Source of the DNA: Pseudazoarcus pumilus
Lineage (GTDB): Bacteria > Pseudomonadota > Gammaproteobacteria > Burkholderiales > Rhodocyclaceae
Direction of reading: 5' to 3'
Length of the DNA stretch: 64,000 nucleotides
Assembly: GCF_002872475.1 (NCBI RefSeq)
Contig: NZ_CP025682.1
Location: forward strand, 868,001 to 932,000
The position numbers and the translations under genes are program-made. The notes beneath the pieces were generated by a model. It was given only the letters and a program-made list of their open reading frames with translations. It did not search any database and had not been told where the DNA came from. Numbering within the stretch: position 1 is the stretch's first letter; the number at the start of each line of letters is the position of its first letter. This document shows positions 38,590-49,727 of this stretch, one piece after another.

Positions 38590-40175
38590 GATTCCTCGCC
38601 GGCGCGCTCGGCGAGCGCCTTGCGGTCGATCTTGCCGTTGGCGTTGCGCGGAAGCGGACCGCTGCGCACCTCGATGTGCGCCGGCACCATGTAGGCCGGC
38701 ACGCGCGCGCGGCATTCGACGAGCAGCGCGTCCACATCCACGGTGTCGTGCGCCGGCGTGACGACGGCGTGGATGCTCTGGCCGAGGTTGTCGTCGGGCA
38801 ACCCGAAGGCGACGCACTCGCCGACCATGCGCGTGGCGTAGAGCACTTCCTCGATCTCGGTCGGGCTGACGCGGTAGCCCGAGGTCTTGATCATCTCGTC
38901 GCGTCGGCCGATGAAGTACAGGTAGCCGTCCTCGTCGCGTCGCACCGTGTCGCCGGAGAACACCGCGATCTCGGGCAGCACCAGACCGTCGCAGCGGCAC
39001 GTGAGATGAGCGGGCAGGGCACGGAAGCGCTCCGCGGTCTTTTCCGCGTCGTTCCAGTAGCCCAGTGCCACCAGCGGGCCGCGTTGCACCAGCTCGCCCG
39101 GCTCGTGCGGCGCGCATTCGGAACCGTCCTCGCGCAGCACCAGCACCTCGGCGTTGGGGATGGCCTTGCCGATCGAGCCGGGGCGTGCGTCGATGTCCTC
39201 GGGCGGCAGATAGGTCGCGCGGAAGGCTTCGGTCAGGCCGTACATCAGATAGGGGCGGGTCGCGGGCAGCTTGGCGCGCAGCGTGCGCAGCGTATCGAAG
39301 GGCATGCGTCCGCCGGTCGAGGCAATGTAGCGCAGATGCTCGTCCGTGCCCTGCGGCCAGCCCAGCCGCGCCAGCTGGATCCACAGCGGCGGCACGGCAG
39401 TGAGTCCGGTGACGCGCTCGCGCGTGACGGCCTTGAGCACGTCGCGCGGCAGCAGGTAGTTGAGCAGGACCACGCGAGCGCCGGCATGGAAAGCCGTGGT
39501 CAGTTGCGAGAAGCCGGCGTCGAAGGACAGCGGCAGGGCCGCCAGCAGCACGTCGTCGGCAGCGTTGGCCAGATATTGCGACACGCTCTGCGCGCCGGCA
39601 ACGAGGTTGCGGTGAGATAGCACCACCCCCTTGGGCCGACCGGTGCTTCCCGAGGTGTACAGGATGGCCGCCATGTCGCTGTCGATGACGCGGCTGCCCG
39701 GCAGCGCCGGCGCCTCCAGCAGTTCAGCCCAGCGATGCGTCGTGATGCCCTCGAAGCGCGGCAGCTCGTCGAGCTCGCCGGTGACCACGATCTGGCGCAG
39801 GTCATGACAGCGTGCCAGCGTGCCTGCGAGCAAGGGCAGGCGCTCGGCACTGGTGATGAGTACGCGTACGTTGCAGTCGCGCAGGATGTAGCCGGCCTGA
39901 TCCGGCTTGAGCAGCGGATTGAGCGGCACGAAGGCGCCACCAGCGGCGGTGGCTCCGAACGCTGCGGCGACGAACTCCGGCCGCTTGTCCAGATAGATCG
40001 CCACACGTTCGCCACGCGCCAGCCCGAAGCGGGTCAGCCCCCCGGCCACGCCCTGACACAGGGTCGCGAGCTCGGCATAGTCGAGGGTGCGCGCGCCCGC
40101 GGTCAACGCGCCTGCGTCGGGTGTGCGCTGAGCGGCGGCGAGGATCAATTCGTGCAGCAAGGTGGTGCTGTTCAT
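38586..40175 (-). CDS. acyl-CoA/AMP ligase, exosortase A system-associated
   Basis: A 529-residue ANL-superfamily adenylating enzyme. The P-loop-like core YTSGSTGRPKGVVLSH is at about residues 175-190, YGLTEAFRATYL is motif A5, GDTVRRDEDGYLYFIGRRDE is A7-A8, and the C-terminal catalytic lysine is in NANGKIDRKAL. The length and context (decarboxylase downstream with 4-base overlap, acyl carrier protein diverging upstream) identify the exosortase-A-associated ligase. It probably loads an amino or acyl acid onto the acyl carrier protein, in EPS biosynthesis. The exosortase gene is not in the window. Confidence 0.85.
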   Translation of the reverse strand: MNSTTLLHELILAAAQRTPDAGALTAGARTLDYAELATLCQGVAGGLTRFGLARGERVAIYLDKRPEFVAAAFGATAAGGAFVPLNPLLKPDQAGYILRDCNVRVLITSAERLPLLAGTLARCHDLRQIVVTGELDELPRFEGITTHRWAELLEAPALPGSRVIDSDMAAILYTSGSTGRPKGVVLSHRNLVAGAQSVSQYLANAADDVLLAALPLSFDAGFSQLTTAFHAGARVVLLNYLLPRDVLKAVTRERVTGLTAVPPLWIQLARLGWPQGTDEHLRYIASTGGRMPFDTLRTLRAKLPATRPYLMYGLTEAFRATYLPPEDIDARPGSIGKAIPNAEVLVLREDGSECAPHEPGELVQRGPLVALGYWNDAEKTAERFRALPAHLTCRCDGLVLPEIAVFSGDTVRRDEDGYLYFIGRRDEMIKTSGYRVSPTEIEEVLYATRMVGECVAFGLPDDNLGQSIHAVVTPAHDTVDVDALLVECRARVPAYMVPAHIEVRSGPLPRNANGKIDRKALAERAGEES

Positions 40176-40227
40176 GCGGCTCCGTGGGGCAGGCGTGAGC
40201 GGATCATCGGTCGGGCGCGAGAGTGCA

Positions 40228-40235
40228 AGTATAAT
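40228..40235. promoter_or_regulatory. shared -10 island for acyl carrier protein and ligase genes
   Basis: AGTATAAT reads TATAAT on the plus strand (toward the carrier gene) and TATACT on the minus strand (toward the ligase). A perfect -10 consensus here, in a 116-base divergent gap, supports co-ordinated expression of the two units. No strong -35 box is seen on either strand. Confidence 0.5.
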
Positions 40236-40244
40236 GCGCGACTC

Positions 40245-40272
40245 GCCGTCTGCCGCCCGAGCGGCCGACGGC
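40245..40272 (+). promoter_or_regulatory. hairpin in the acyl carrier protein leader
   Basis: GCCGTC-T-GCCGC, loop CCGA, GCGGC-C-GACGGC: eleven paired bases with one mismatch. It lies between the TATAAT box and the carrier start codon, ending 19 bases before the TTG, so it would be in the message leader. Confidence 0.45.
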
Positions 40273-40291
40273 CAACGATGAGGCTGGTTAT

Positions 40292-40543
40292 TTGAACACG
40301 CAGCACGAAGTCCTGCAGTTGCTCGACGAGGTTCTGGCGCTCGATGGCCGGGGGCTGGCCTTCGAGCGTTCGACGCCCTTGCTCGGCAGCGTGCCCGAAC
40401 TCGATTCGATGGCGGTGCTGGCGGTCATCCAGGAAATCGAGATCCGTTTCGGCATCGAGGTGCCCGACGACGAAGTCGACGGCAGTTCGTTCGAGACCGT
40501 TGGCACCGTCGTCGAATTCGTCGAGCGTCTATCGAAGCGCTGA
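40292..40543 (+). CDS. acyl carrier protein, exosortase A system-associated
   Basis: An 83-residue acyl/peptidyl carrier protein. The phosphopantetheine-attachment serine is S39 in [12 protein letters not shown]. The remainder is an acidic helix bundle ([17 protein letters not shown]), as expected. The start is TTG at 40292, which keeps the family N-terminus ([13 protein letters not shown]); a GAGG lies upstream. It diverges from the AMP ligase and decarboxylase genes, its probable loading and modifying partners. It is too distant from fatty acid genes to be the housekeeping AcpP. Confidence 0.85.
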   Translation: MNTQHEVLQLLDEVLALDGRGLAFERSTPLLGSVPELDSMAVLAVIQEIEIRFGIEVPDDEVDGSSFETVGTVVEFVERLSKR

Positions 40544-40583
40544 GCGCTTTTCTCCATTTGCGGTCTATCGGTCGGGCGCGGGT

Positions 40584-41363
40584 TCAGTTGCGCTGGCCCG
40601 CGGCGACGAAGTGCGGGTTGTCGAATCCGGGCTTGCCGTAGGTCAGCGGGCCACCGTCGAGGCGGTCGACGCAGCCGCCGGCGGCTGCGAGCACCGCATG
40701 CCCGGCGGCGATGTCCCACTCCATGGTGCGGCCCAGGCGCGGGTACAGATCGGCCTCGCCAGTGGCCACCAGACACAGTTTGAGCGACGAGCCCGCGTTC
40801 TTCAGCGCGGCGATCGGGCGTCCGCGAAGAAATTCGGCCAGCGCGTTCGCGTCGCCGTGCGAGCGGCTCGCCACCACGGTCAGGCCCTCGGCAGGCGGTG
40901 TACGCGTCGTGATCGCGCGCCGCTCGCCGCCTTCCTCGACGAAGGCACCGACGCCGGCCGCGCCGGCGAACAGGCGCTCGAGTGCCGGCGCGAACACCAC
41001 GCCGAGCGTGGGCTCGCCATCCTCGACGAGCGCGATGTTGACGGTGAATTCGCCGTTGCGGGAAATGAATTCGCGCGTGCCATCCAGCGGGTCGACCAGC
41101 CAGAACCGTTCGCCGACCTGCGGGATGTGGCCGGCAGAGACGGCCTCCTCGGCGACCAGCGGAATGTCCGGGGCGATGGCTTCGAGCGCCTGTGCGATCA
41201 CGGCTTCGGCGCGCTCGTCGGCCTCGGTCACGGGCGAGGCGTCGTCCTTGCCGCGCACTTCGAAGTCGGTGGAATAAACGTCGAGGATCACGCGGCCGGC
41301 CTCGCGGGCGACGGGAATCAGGGCTTCGAGCAGGCTGCGGCGTTGTTCGGTGTCGAGCGACAT
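40584..41363 (-). CDS. cysQ: 3'(2'),5'-bisphosphate nucleotidase
   Basis: A 259-residue inositol-monophosphatase-family enzyme that removes the 3' phosphate of PAP, the by-product of sulfate assimilation. Metal motifs are VAEEAVSAG (E-E), [25 protein letters not shown] and [16 protein letters not shown]. It diverges from cysD-cysNC, whose pathway consumes and regenerates PAPS/PAP, which strengthens the call over a generic IMPase. Length is close to E. coli CysQ (246). Confidence 0.92.
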   Translation of the reverse strand: MSLDTEQRRSLLEALIPVAREAGRVILDVYSTDFEVRGKDDASPVTEADERAEAVIAQALEAIAPDIPLVAEEAVSAGHIPQVGERFWLVDPLDGTREFISRNGEFTVNIALVEDGEPTLGVVFAPALERLFAGAAGVGAFVEEGGERRAITTRTPPAEGLTVVASRSHGDANALAEFLRGRPIAALKNAGSSLKLCLVATGEADLYPRLGRTMEWDIAAGHAVLAAAGGCVDRLDGGPLTYGKPGFDNPHFVAAGQRN

Positions 41364-41389
41364 CGGCTTCCTTCGGGCGGGCTGGCTTC

Positions 41390-41415
41390 ACGAGCCGGTT
41401 ATTATAGGGGCTCGT
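41390..41415. promoter_or_regulatory. palindrome enclosing a TATAAT box between cysQ and cysD
   Basis: ACGAGCC (41390-41396) and GGCTCGT (41409-41415) flank 12 bases containing ATTATA (41401-41406), a perfect TATAAT -10 box on the minus strand for cysQ. A dimeric regulator binding here would block the cysQ promoter and could act on cysD 48 bases away. Confidence 0.5.
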
Positions 41416-41462
41416 CCGGCGCGGCTTCGACCGCACCCCGACCCGATTCACGGAAACTTTCG

Positions 41463-42362
41463 ATGACGCTGACCCACCTGCAACGCCTCGAGGCGGAGAG
41501 TATCCACATCCTGCGCGAGGTCGTCGCCGAGGCCGAAAACCCGGTGATGCTCTATTCCATCGGCAAGGACAGCGCGGTGATGCTGCACCTGGCGATGAAG
41601 GCCTTCCATCCGGCGGTGCCACCGTTTCCGCTGCTGCACGTCGACACGCGCTGGAAATTCCGCGACATGTACGCCTTTCGCGAGCGCATGGCGCGTGAGT
41701 CCGGTATGGAACTGATCGTGCACATCAATCCCGAGGGCGTGGCGCGCGACATCAATCCGTTCACGCACGGCTCGGCCATCCACACCGACATCATGAAGAC
41801 CGAGGGGCTCAAGCAGGCGCTCGACAAGTACGGTTTCGATTCCGCCTTCGGCGGCGCGCGCCGCGACGAGGAAAAGAGTCGCGCCAAGGAGCGCGTGTTC
41901 TCGTTTCGCAGCGCGCAGCATCGCTGGGACCCGAAGAACCAGCGTCCCGAACTGTGGAAGCTCTACAACGCGCGCAAGCACAAGGGCGAATCGATGCGCG
42001 TGTTCCCGCTGTCGAACTGGACCGAACTCGACATCTGGCAGTACATCCATCTCGAGAACATTCCCATCGTGCCGCTGTACTACGCCGCCGAGCGACCGGT
42101 GGTCGAGCGTGACGGCACCCTGATCATGGTCGACGACGAGCGCATGCCGCTCGCGCCGGGCGAGCGTCCGACGATGCGCAAGGTACGCTTTCGCACGCTG
42201 GGTTGCTACCCGCTGACCGGCGCGGTGGAGTCCGAAGCCGACACGTTGACCGCGATCATTCAGGAGATGCTGCTCACCCGCACGTCCGAGCGGCAGGGGC
42301 GCGTGATCGACCATGATTCGGCCGCGTCGATGGAAAAGAAGAAGCAAGAGGGATATTTCTAG
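41463..42362 (+). CDS. cysD: sulfate adenylyltransferase subunit 2
   Basis: A 299-residue PP-loop ATP sulfurylase small subunit that forms adenylylsulfate (APS) from sulfate and [16 protein letters not shown] carries the PP-loop motif, and [21 protein letters not shown] is the CysD signature. The C-terminus ends in KKQEGYF as in typical CysD. It works with the GTPase CysN of the next gene; one base separates them. Start ATG at 41463 is set by the family N-terminus. Confidence 0.96.
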   Translation: MTLTHLQRLEAESIHILREVVAEAENPVMLYSIGKDSAVMLHLAMKAFHPAVPPFPLLHVDTRWKFRDMYAFRERMARESGMELIVHINPEGVARDINPFTHGSAIHTDIMKTEGLKQALDKYGFDSAFGGARRDEEKSRAKERVFSFRSAQHRWDPKNQRPELWKLYNARKHKGESMRVFPLSNWTELDIWQYIHLENIPIVPLYYAAERPVVERDGTLIMVDDERMPLAPGERPTMRKVRFRTLGCYPLTGAVESEADTLTAIIQEMLLTRTSERQGRVIDHDSAASMEKKKQEGYF

Positions 42363-42363
42363 A

Positions 42364-44271
42364 ATGGCTCACGTTTCGGACCTGATCGCGACCGACATCG
42401 AGCAATACCTCGAAAAGCACGAGAACAAGAGCCTGCTGCGCTTCATCACCTGCGGCAGCGTCGACGACGGCAAGAGCACGCTGATCGGTCGACTGCTGTT
42501 CGAGTCCAAGATGCTCTTCGAGGATCAGCTCGCCGCGGTCGAGGCCGACTCGAAGAAGTGGGGCACGCAGGGCGACGCGATCGACTTCGCGCTGCTCGTC
42601 GACGGGCTCGCCGCCGAGCGCGAACAGGGCATCACCATCGACGTCGCCTACCGCTTCTTCTCGACGGACACGCGCAAGTTCATCGTCGCCGACACGCCCG
42701 GCCACGAGCAGTACACGCGCAACATGGTCACCGGCGCGTCGACGGCGGATGCCGCGGTGCTGATGGTCGACGCCCGTCGCGGCGTGCTCACGCAGACCCG
42801 GCGCCACAGCTATCTGGTGCATCTGCTGGGCATCCGCCACGTCGTGGTCGCGATCAACAAGATGGATCTGGTCGGCTACGACGAGCAGGTGTTCGCACGC
42901 ATCGTCGATGATTACCGCGAGTTCGCCGCGCAACTCGGTCTGCAGGGCGTCACCTTCATCCCGATGTCGGCGCTGGCGGGCGACAACATCGTCGAGCGCT
43001 CGGCGGCCATGCCGTGGTATCGCGGCACCACGCTGATGGCCTGGCTGGAGACGGTTGAGGTCGACGACGAGCGCATGCAGCGCGCGCCGCTGCGCATGCC
43101 GGTGCAGTGGGTCAATCGCCCGAATCTGGATTTCCGCGGATTCGCCGGCACGCTGGCCGGCGGCATCCTGCGTGCGGGCGACCGCGTGCGCGTCCAGCCC
43201 TCGGGGCGCGAGAGCACGGTGGCGCGCATCGTCACACGCGATGGCGATCTCGAGCAGGCGGTGGCCGGCCAGTCGGTCACGCTGACGCTCGCCGACGAGG
43301 TCGACGTCTCGCGCGGCGACATGCTCTCGGCTGCAGATGCGCCCGCCGAGGTCGCCGACCAGTTCGAGTGCACGCTGGTGTGGATGGCCGACGAGCCGAT
43401 GCTCCCCGGACGGCCTTATCAGCTCAAGATCGGCACGCGCACGGTCAGCGCCAGCGTCACCGCGATCAAGCACCAGATCAACGTCAACACGCTCGAGCAC
43501 AATGCGGCGCGCACGCTCGAACTCAACGGCATCGCCGAGTGCAATCTGAGCCTCGACCGGCCGGTGGCCTTCGACCCCTACGAAGCCAACCGGGACACCG
43601 GCGGCTTCATCCTCATCGACCGCCTGTCCAACCATACGGTCGGTGCCGGCATGCTGCGCTTCGCGCTGCGCCGCGCGCACAACATCCACCTGCAGCCTGT
43701 CGACGTCGACAAGGCCGCGCGCGCCGCGATGAAGGCGCACAGGCCATGCGTGCTGTGGTTCACCGGATTGTCGGGCGCGGGCAAGTCGACCATCGCCAAC
43801 CTCGTCGAGAAGCGCCTGCATGCGCGCGGCTGCCACACCTATCTGCTCGACGGCGACAACGTGCGTCACGGGCTCAATCGCGATCTGGGCTTCACCGACG
43901 CGGACCGCGTCGAGAACATCCGCCGCGTCGCCGAGGTGGCGCGTCTGATGACCGATGCCGGCCTGATCGTGCTCACCGCATTCATTTCGCCGTTCCGCGC
44001 CGAGCGTCGCCTGGCACGTTCCCGGGTGGGCGAGGGCGAGTTCTTCGAGATCTTCGTCGATACGCCGCTGCAGGTCGCGGAAGAGCGTGACCCCAAGGGC
44101 TTGTACGGCAAGGCCCGGCGCGGCGAACTGAAGAACTTCACCGGTGTGGATTCGCCCTACGAGGCGCCCGAAGCGCCGGAGCTGCGCATCGACACCACCA
44201 CGCTGAGCGAGGACGAGGCCGCCGAGCGCATCGTCGCGCTGCTCGTGGAGCGCGGCCTGATCGGCGGCTGA
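42364..44271 (+). CDS. cysNC: bifunctional sulfate adenylyltransferase subunit 1 / adenylylsulfate kinase
   Basis: A 635-residue fusion. The N-terminal CysN part is an EF-Tu-like GTPase: G1 GSVDDGKST (near residue 31), [14 protein letters not shown], then two beta-barrel domains. The C-terminal CysC part begins after about residue 440, with the P-loop GLSGAGKST (about 466-474), the [10 protein letters not shown] motif and [10 protein letters not shown]. The GTPase drives APS formation by CysD, and the kinase makes PAPS. Such CysN-CysC fusions are widespread. The 3' end converges with argB, 18 bases between stops. Confidence 0.96.
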   Translation: MAHVSDLIATDIEQYLEKHENKSLLRFITCGSVDDGKSTLIGRLLFESKMLFEDQLAAVEADSKKWGTQGDAIDFALLVDGLAAEREQGITIDVAYRFFSTDTRKFIVADTPGHEQYTRNMVTGASTADAAVLMVDARRGVLTQTRRHSYLVHLLGIRHVVVAINKMDLVGYDEQVFARIVDDYREFAAQLGLQGVTFIPMSALAGDNIVERSAAMPWYRGTTLMAWLETVEVDDERMQRAPLRMPVQWVNRPNLDFRGFAGTLAGGILRAGDRVRVQPSGRESTVARIVTRDGDLEQAVAGQSVTLTLADEVDVSRGDMLSAADAPAEVADQFECTLVWMADEPMLPGRPYQLKIGTRTVSASVTAIKHQINVNTLEHNAARTLELNGIAECNLSLDRPVAFDPYEANRDTGGFILIDRLSNHTVGAGMLRFALRRAHNIHLQPVDVDKAARAAMKAHRPCVLWFTGLSGAGKSTIANLVEKRLHARGCHTYLLDGDNVRHGLNRDLGFTDADRVENIRRVAEVARLMTDAGLIVLTAFISPFRAERRLARSRVGEGEFFEIFVDTPLQVAEERDPKGLYGKARRGELKNFTGVDSPYEAPEAPELRIDTTTLSEDEAAERIVALLVERGLIGG

Positions 44272-44289
44272 GTCGGGGCGGTTTGCGCC

Positions 44290-46673
<2,384 letters not shown>

Positions 46674-46681
<8 letters not shown>

Positions 46682-46693
46682 GACCTCAGCGCG
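46674..46693. terminator. palindrome formed by the convergent ugd and nudB stops
   Basis: CGCGCTGA (46674-46681), loop GACC, TCAGCGCG (46686-46693). The ugd TGA and the nudB TCA (TGA on its strand) are both inside the stem. It lacks T tracts and may serve both messages as an end hairpin. Confidence 0.45.
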
Positions 46694-47153
46694 TGCGCTG
46701 CGCGCCGAGTTCGGGCAGGCGCAGTATGGCGTCGCGGTTGGACCACGAGAAGGCCAGCGCCGCCGCTTCCTCGAACGGCAGCCATTGCTGTGCCACGTGT
46801 TCATTGGGCGCGAGCTGAACCTCCACCGCCTCGGGGATGCACACGCTGAACACGTGTTCGGTGTTGTGCGTCGCCTCGGGCGCGTACATCGGCCGCCATT
46901 GGCCGCGGATGCGGAAGCGATTGGTATGGCGCCAGTCGTGGAAGTCCGACGGATCGCGCACCAGGCCCGTCTCCTCCATCACCTCGCGCACGGCAGCCTC
47001 GAGCGGGGTCTCGTCGGCTTCGAGGCTGCCGGTGACCGATTGCCAGTGACCGCCCGGGCGTGCGCGTTCGATCAGCAGCACCTGCAGGTCGGGGGTGTGG
47101 ATCACGACGAGGACGGAAACGGGGCGTTTGTAGGGCTTTGCTGCGGCGGTCAT
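46686..47153 (-). CDS. nudB: Nudix hydrolase, dihydroneopterin triphosphate diphosphatase-like
   Basis: A 155-residue Nudix enzyme. The Nudix box is GSLEADETPLEAAVREVMEE, with TGL directly after. The PVSVLVVIHT opening and the FRIRGQWRPMYAP and THNTEHVFSV segments match NudB, which removes pyrophosphate from dihydroneopterin triphosphate in folate synthesis. The position downstream of aspS also agrees with NudB genes. Its start overlaps the barstar stop (ATGA). Substrate is inferred from resemblance. Confidence 0.87.
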   Translation of the reverse strand: MTAAAKPYKRPVSVLVVIHTPDLQVLLIERARPGGHWQSVTGSLEADETPLEAAVREVMEETGLVRDPSDFHDWRHTNRFRIRGQWRPMYAPEATHNTEHVFSVCIPEAVEVQLAPNEHVAQQWLPFEEAAALAFSWSNRDAILRLPELGAQRTR

Positions 47154-47575
47154 GTCGATTGCGGGTCGGGCATGGGGTCGGTGACGAGCAGCCACAGCGG
47201 CGGAGCGTCGGCGTCCAGGTCTCCGGCGCGTTCGGCGAGGATGTCGAGCAGCGTCGCGCCGGGTTCGCGCTCCGCGTCCAGGTGCTCGAAGGTGAACAGA
47301 CGTGCGGGCGCCTCGGGCAGCCAGCCCAGATCACCCAGGCAGTCGGCAAGCGCATCCCAGTTGTGGCCGAACCAGGCGGGAAAGGCCAGCGCGGTGGCGA
47401 TGCGCGCGAGCAAGTCGGCCTTGTCGCGGCAGTCGGCCAGTTCGACGCGGCGCACGTCGATGCCGGCGGCGTGCGCCGCGTCGACGAGAGCGTCGATGCG
47501 CGCGTTGTCGACGCGGTACAGCCCCGCCTCGGTTTCGCGCAGCAGCGCTGCGGGCGCGCGCGGCGGGTGTGTCAT
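47150..47575 (-). CDS. barstar-family ribonuclease inhibitor
   Basis: A 141-residue protein. Residues about 45-135 match barstar: DCRDKADLLARIATAL, then the hallmark FPAWFGHNWDALADCLGDL (barstar FPxYYGxNLDALWDCL), and the acidic strand at LLVTDP. An N-terminal extension of about 40 residues (THPPRAPAALLRETEAGLYR) is longer than in Bacillus barstar (90 residues). It lies directly downstream of a barnase-type RNase with 4-base overlaps on both sides, so it is the likely intracellular inhibitor of that enzyme. Confidence 0.88.
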   Translation of the reverse strand: MTHPPRAPAALLRETEAGLYRVDNARIDALVDAAHAAGIDVRRVELADCRDKADLLARIATALAFPAWFGHNWDALADCLGDLGWLPEAPARLFTFEHLDAEREPGATLLDILAERAGDLDADAPPLWLLVTDPMPDPQST

Positions 47576-47964
47576 CGCGCGTCCCCGATGCGGCGGAAGC
47601 TGCGGTAGTGGTCGGCCGTGTAGTAGAACACCTCGGGCGGATCGCCGCCGGTGACGATGCGTCGCGCGCCGCGATCCGGCGAGCCTGGCGTGGGCACGGT
47701 GTACTCGCGGTAATGGCCGCGCGGACGGTCGGGCAGCAGGCCCTCGCGGTTGTGGAAGGTCGAGCCGTCCTTGCGATAGGGGAAGGGGCCACCGCGCAGG
47801 ATCAGGTCCAGCGTCTGCACGCCCTCGGCTGGCAACTGGGCGCGTGTGACGACTTCGCCGCTGAGCGTAGCCGGCGGCGCGATGCGTTCGGGCAACAGCG
47901 CGGTGAGCAGTGCCGCGCACAGCAGGGAGAAGAACAGCAGGCGCCAGATGAGGCGGGTGCTCAC
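47572..47964 (-). CDS. guanyl-specific ribonuclease (barnase/RNase Sa type), exported
   Basis: A 130-residue protein with an N-terminal membrane or signal segment (LIWRLLFFSLLCAALLTALL). The catalytic RNase part has RGGPFPYRKDGSTFHNRE, the general base Glu87 in GHYREYTVPTPG, arginines 101-102 in RRIVTGG, and the general acid His119 in TADHYRSFRRI, the order known from barnase and RNase Sa. It should cleave RNA after guanosine. The barstar gene follows with a 4-base overlap, and the upstream receiver-TPR gene overlaps its start. It may be exported for RNA scavenging or competition. Confidence 0.87.
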   Translation of the reverse strand: MSTRLIWRLLFFSLLCAALLTALLPERIAPPATLSGEVVTRAQLPAEGVQTLDLILRGGPFPYRKDGSTFHNREGLLPDRPRGHYREYTVPTPGSPDRGARRIVTGGDPPEVFYYTADHYRSFRRIGDAR

Positions 47965-49634
47965 GCCGGCCGTGCGCCCGGAGCGCTGTTGCGCGCGTCG
48001 GTCGCGGCCGGCGCATGCGGCTGCATGCCGTACTTGCGCTCCAGTCCGGCCATGAAGTTGACCATCGTGTCGAGCTTGGGATTGGACGGGTCGAGCTTGC
48101 GCGTACGCGCGATCAGGCTGCGCGCCTCGTCGGCCATGCGCTCGCTCCAGCCGTTGTGCTCGATGTGGCGCAGCAGGGCCAGCGCGGCATTGAACAGCAC
48201 GCTCGGATTACCCGGCATCTTGCGCACGGCGCCCAGCATCTCGGCGACTGCGCCGTCGTAGTCGCCGGCCTGCGCGAGCTTCGCGCCGGCGGCGACGTAG
48301 CCGCGCACCTCGGCGTGCAGGCGTTCCTCGACCTGTTCGGACAGATCCTTGCGACCGTGTTCATCGAGCAGGGCGCGGGTCTGGTGGATGGTGGCCTCGT
48401 CGGCGGCGCGGCGCAGGATTTCGCCAACCAGCGCGCCCCCCTCGTCGTCCAGGCCGGCAGCGAGGCATTCGCGCACGATGTCGTGCTTGAGTTCGAGCGG
48501 CAAGTCATCGCACTCGAGCGCCGCGCGTGCCGCGGCCTGCGCGGCACTGCGAGCGGCGGCGTCGTCGCGGCCATGGCGCGCGATCATCGTCTTGCCGAGC
48601 GCGGCGCAGGCCCTGGCCGCGGGCAGGGCACCCATGCTCTTCTCCAGGTCAGCCACCGTGGCGCGCGCATTGTCGATGTCGTTCTGCAGGATCTGTACGC
48701 GCGCCAGCGCCACGTGATCGGCCGGGTCGCGGAACTCGGAGCGCTTGCCCAGTTGCACGACCTGATGCAGCGCCTGCTCGGCGCGTTCGAGTTCGCCGAT
48801 GCGGGTGGCGAGCTTTCCGAAGCGGCGCAGACGGCCCAGACGCCGTGGCGAGCGTCGCAGCGCATCGTTCAGCGCCTCGGCCGCGCGCGGCGCGTGACCG
48901 GCCAGCTCGCGGCACAGCGCGAGCAGATCGTAGGCGTCGAGATAATGCTCACTCTCCCCGACCAGGTCTTCGAGGATGGGCTCGGCCTCGTCGAAGCGTT
49001 CGGCGGCGATGAGTACGCGCGCGCGCCCGAGCTTGGCCCAGGGCGCGCCGGTGGCTTCGATGACCTCGGCATAGAGGTGGTCGGCTTCGTCGAGCTGGCC
49101 CTGTTCGAGGGCGATCTCGCCGCGCAGACGCATGAAGTCGATGCGCCACTGCGGGTGGCGCAGTTCGGCGCGCTCGCAGGCCGCAGCGGCCTCGGTCGGC
49201 TGACCGTTCTCCATCAATCGATGAATGGGCCGGAAGGCTTCGCGCTTGGCCACGGCACGCTCGATGCGCGCGTGCAGCGTGCCGGGGGTGAGCGGCTTGA
49301 GGATGTAGTCGTCGGGGGCGAGCTCGGCCGCGCCGACGACGCGCTCGTAGCTGCGCTCGCTCGAGATCATGATGAACAGCGTGTCGAGCGGGATGATGTG
49401 GCGAGACCGCAGGTCCTCGAGCAGGTGCTGGCCGTCCTGATTGTCGTCGCCGAGATCGTGCTCGCACAGGACCAGGTCGAAACGGCGCTCACGCAGTCGG
49501 TTGATGGCCGTGCCGGCCGAGCCGGCGGTGTGCACCTCGCGGATGCCGAACTGGTCCAGCATGCCGCGCAGATGCGCGCGCATGTTGTGGTTCGCCGCGA
49601 TGACGAGGACTTCGAGTGCGTCGAGCTGACTCAT
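47961..49634 (-). CDS. degenerate receiver domain plus TPR-repeat protein
   Basis: A 557-residue soluble protein. Residues 7-125 form a CheY-like receiver, but the usual acidic pair at the end of strand 1 is replaced (VIAANHN, residues 11-17) and the phosphoacceptor position holds Glu58 (LCEHDLG), while Lys113 (ILKPL) is kept. Phosphorylation is therefore unlikely. Residues about 140-540 are helical TPR-like repeats (for example LRGEIALEQGQLDEADHLY, ALAGH...APRAAEALNDAL). There is no DNA-binding or enzymatic output, so it probably acts by protein binding. The RNase gene start overlaps its stop by 4 bases; aspS is 93 bases upstream. Confidence 0.82.
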   Translation of the reverse strand: MSQLDALEVLVIAANHNMRAHLRGMLDQFGIREVHTAGSAGTAINRLRERRFDLVLCEHDLGDDNQDGQHLLEDLRSRHIIPLDTLFIMISSERSYERVVGAAELAPDDYILKPLTPGTLHARIERAVAKREAFRPIHRLMENGQPTEAAAACERAELRHPQWRIDFMRLRGEIALEQGQLDEADHLYAEVIEATGAPWAKLGRARVLIAAERFDEAEPILEDLVGESEHYLDAYDLLALCRELAGHAPRAAEALNDALRRSPRRLGRLRRFGKLATRIGELERAEQALHQVVQLGKRSEFRDPADHVALARVQILQNDIDNARATVADLEKSMGALPAARACAALGKTMIARHGRDDAAARSAAQAAARAALECDDLPLELKHDIVRECLAAGLDDEGGALVGEILRRAADEATIHQTRALLDEHGRKDLSEQVEERLHAEVRGYVAAGAKLAQAGDYDGAVAEMLGAVRKMPGNPSVLFNAALALLRHIEHNGWSERMADEARSLIARTRKLDPSNPKLDTMVNFMAGLERKYGMQPHAPAATDARNSAPGARPA

Positions 49635-49727
49635 GGCCGATGACGGGCGCCGGAATGGGATGGTCCGTGCCGCCTAGCTTACGGCACCAGCCGCCGGAAC
49701 AGAAGCCGGGCGTGCGCCCGGCGTGCT

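Noticed and set aside
38590-39384. N-terminal extension of the PLP decarboxylase into the ligase gene
   Set aside because: It lies in a wrong frame of the ligase; the ATGA junction at 38586-38589 marks the true start.
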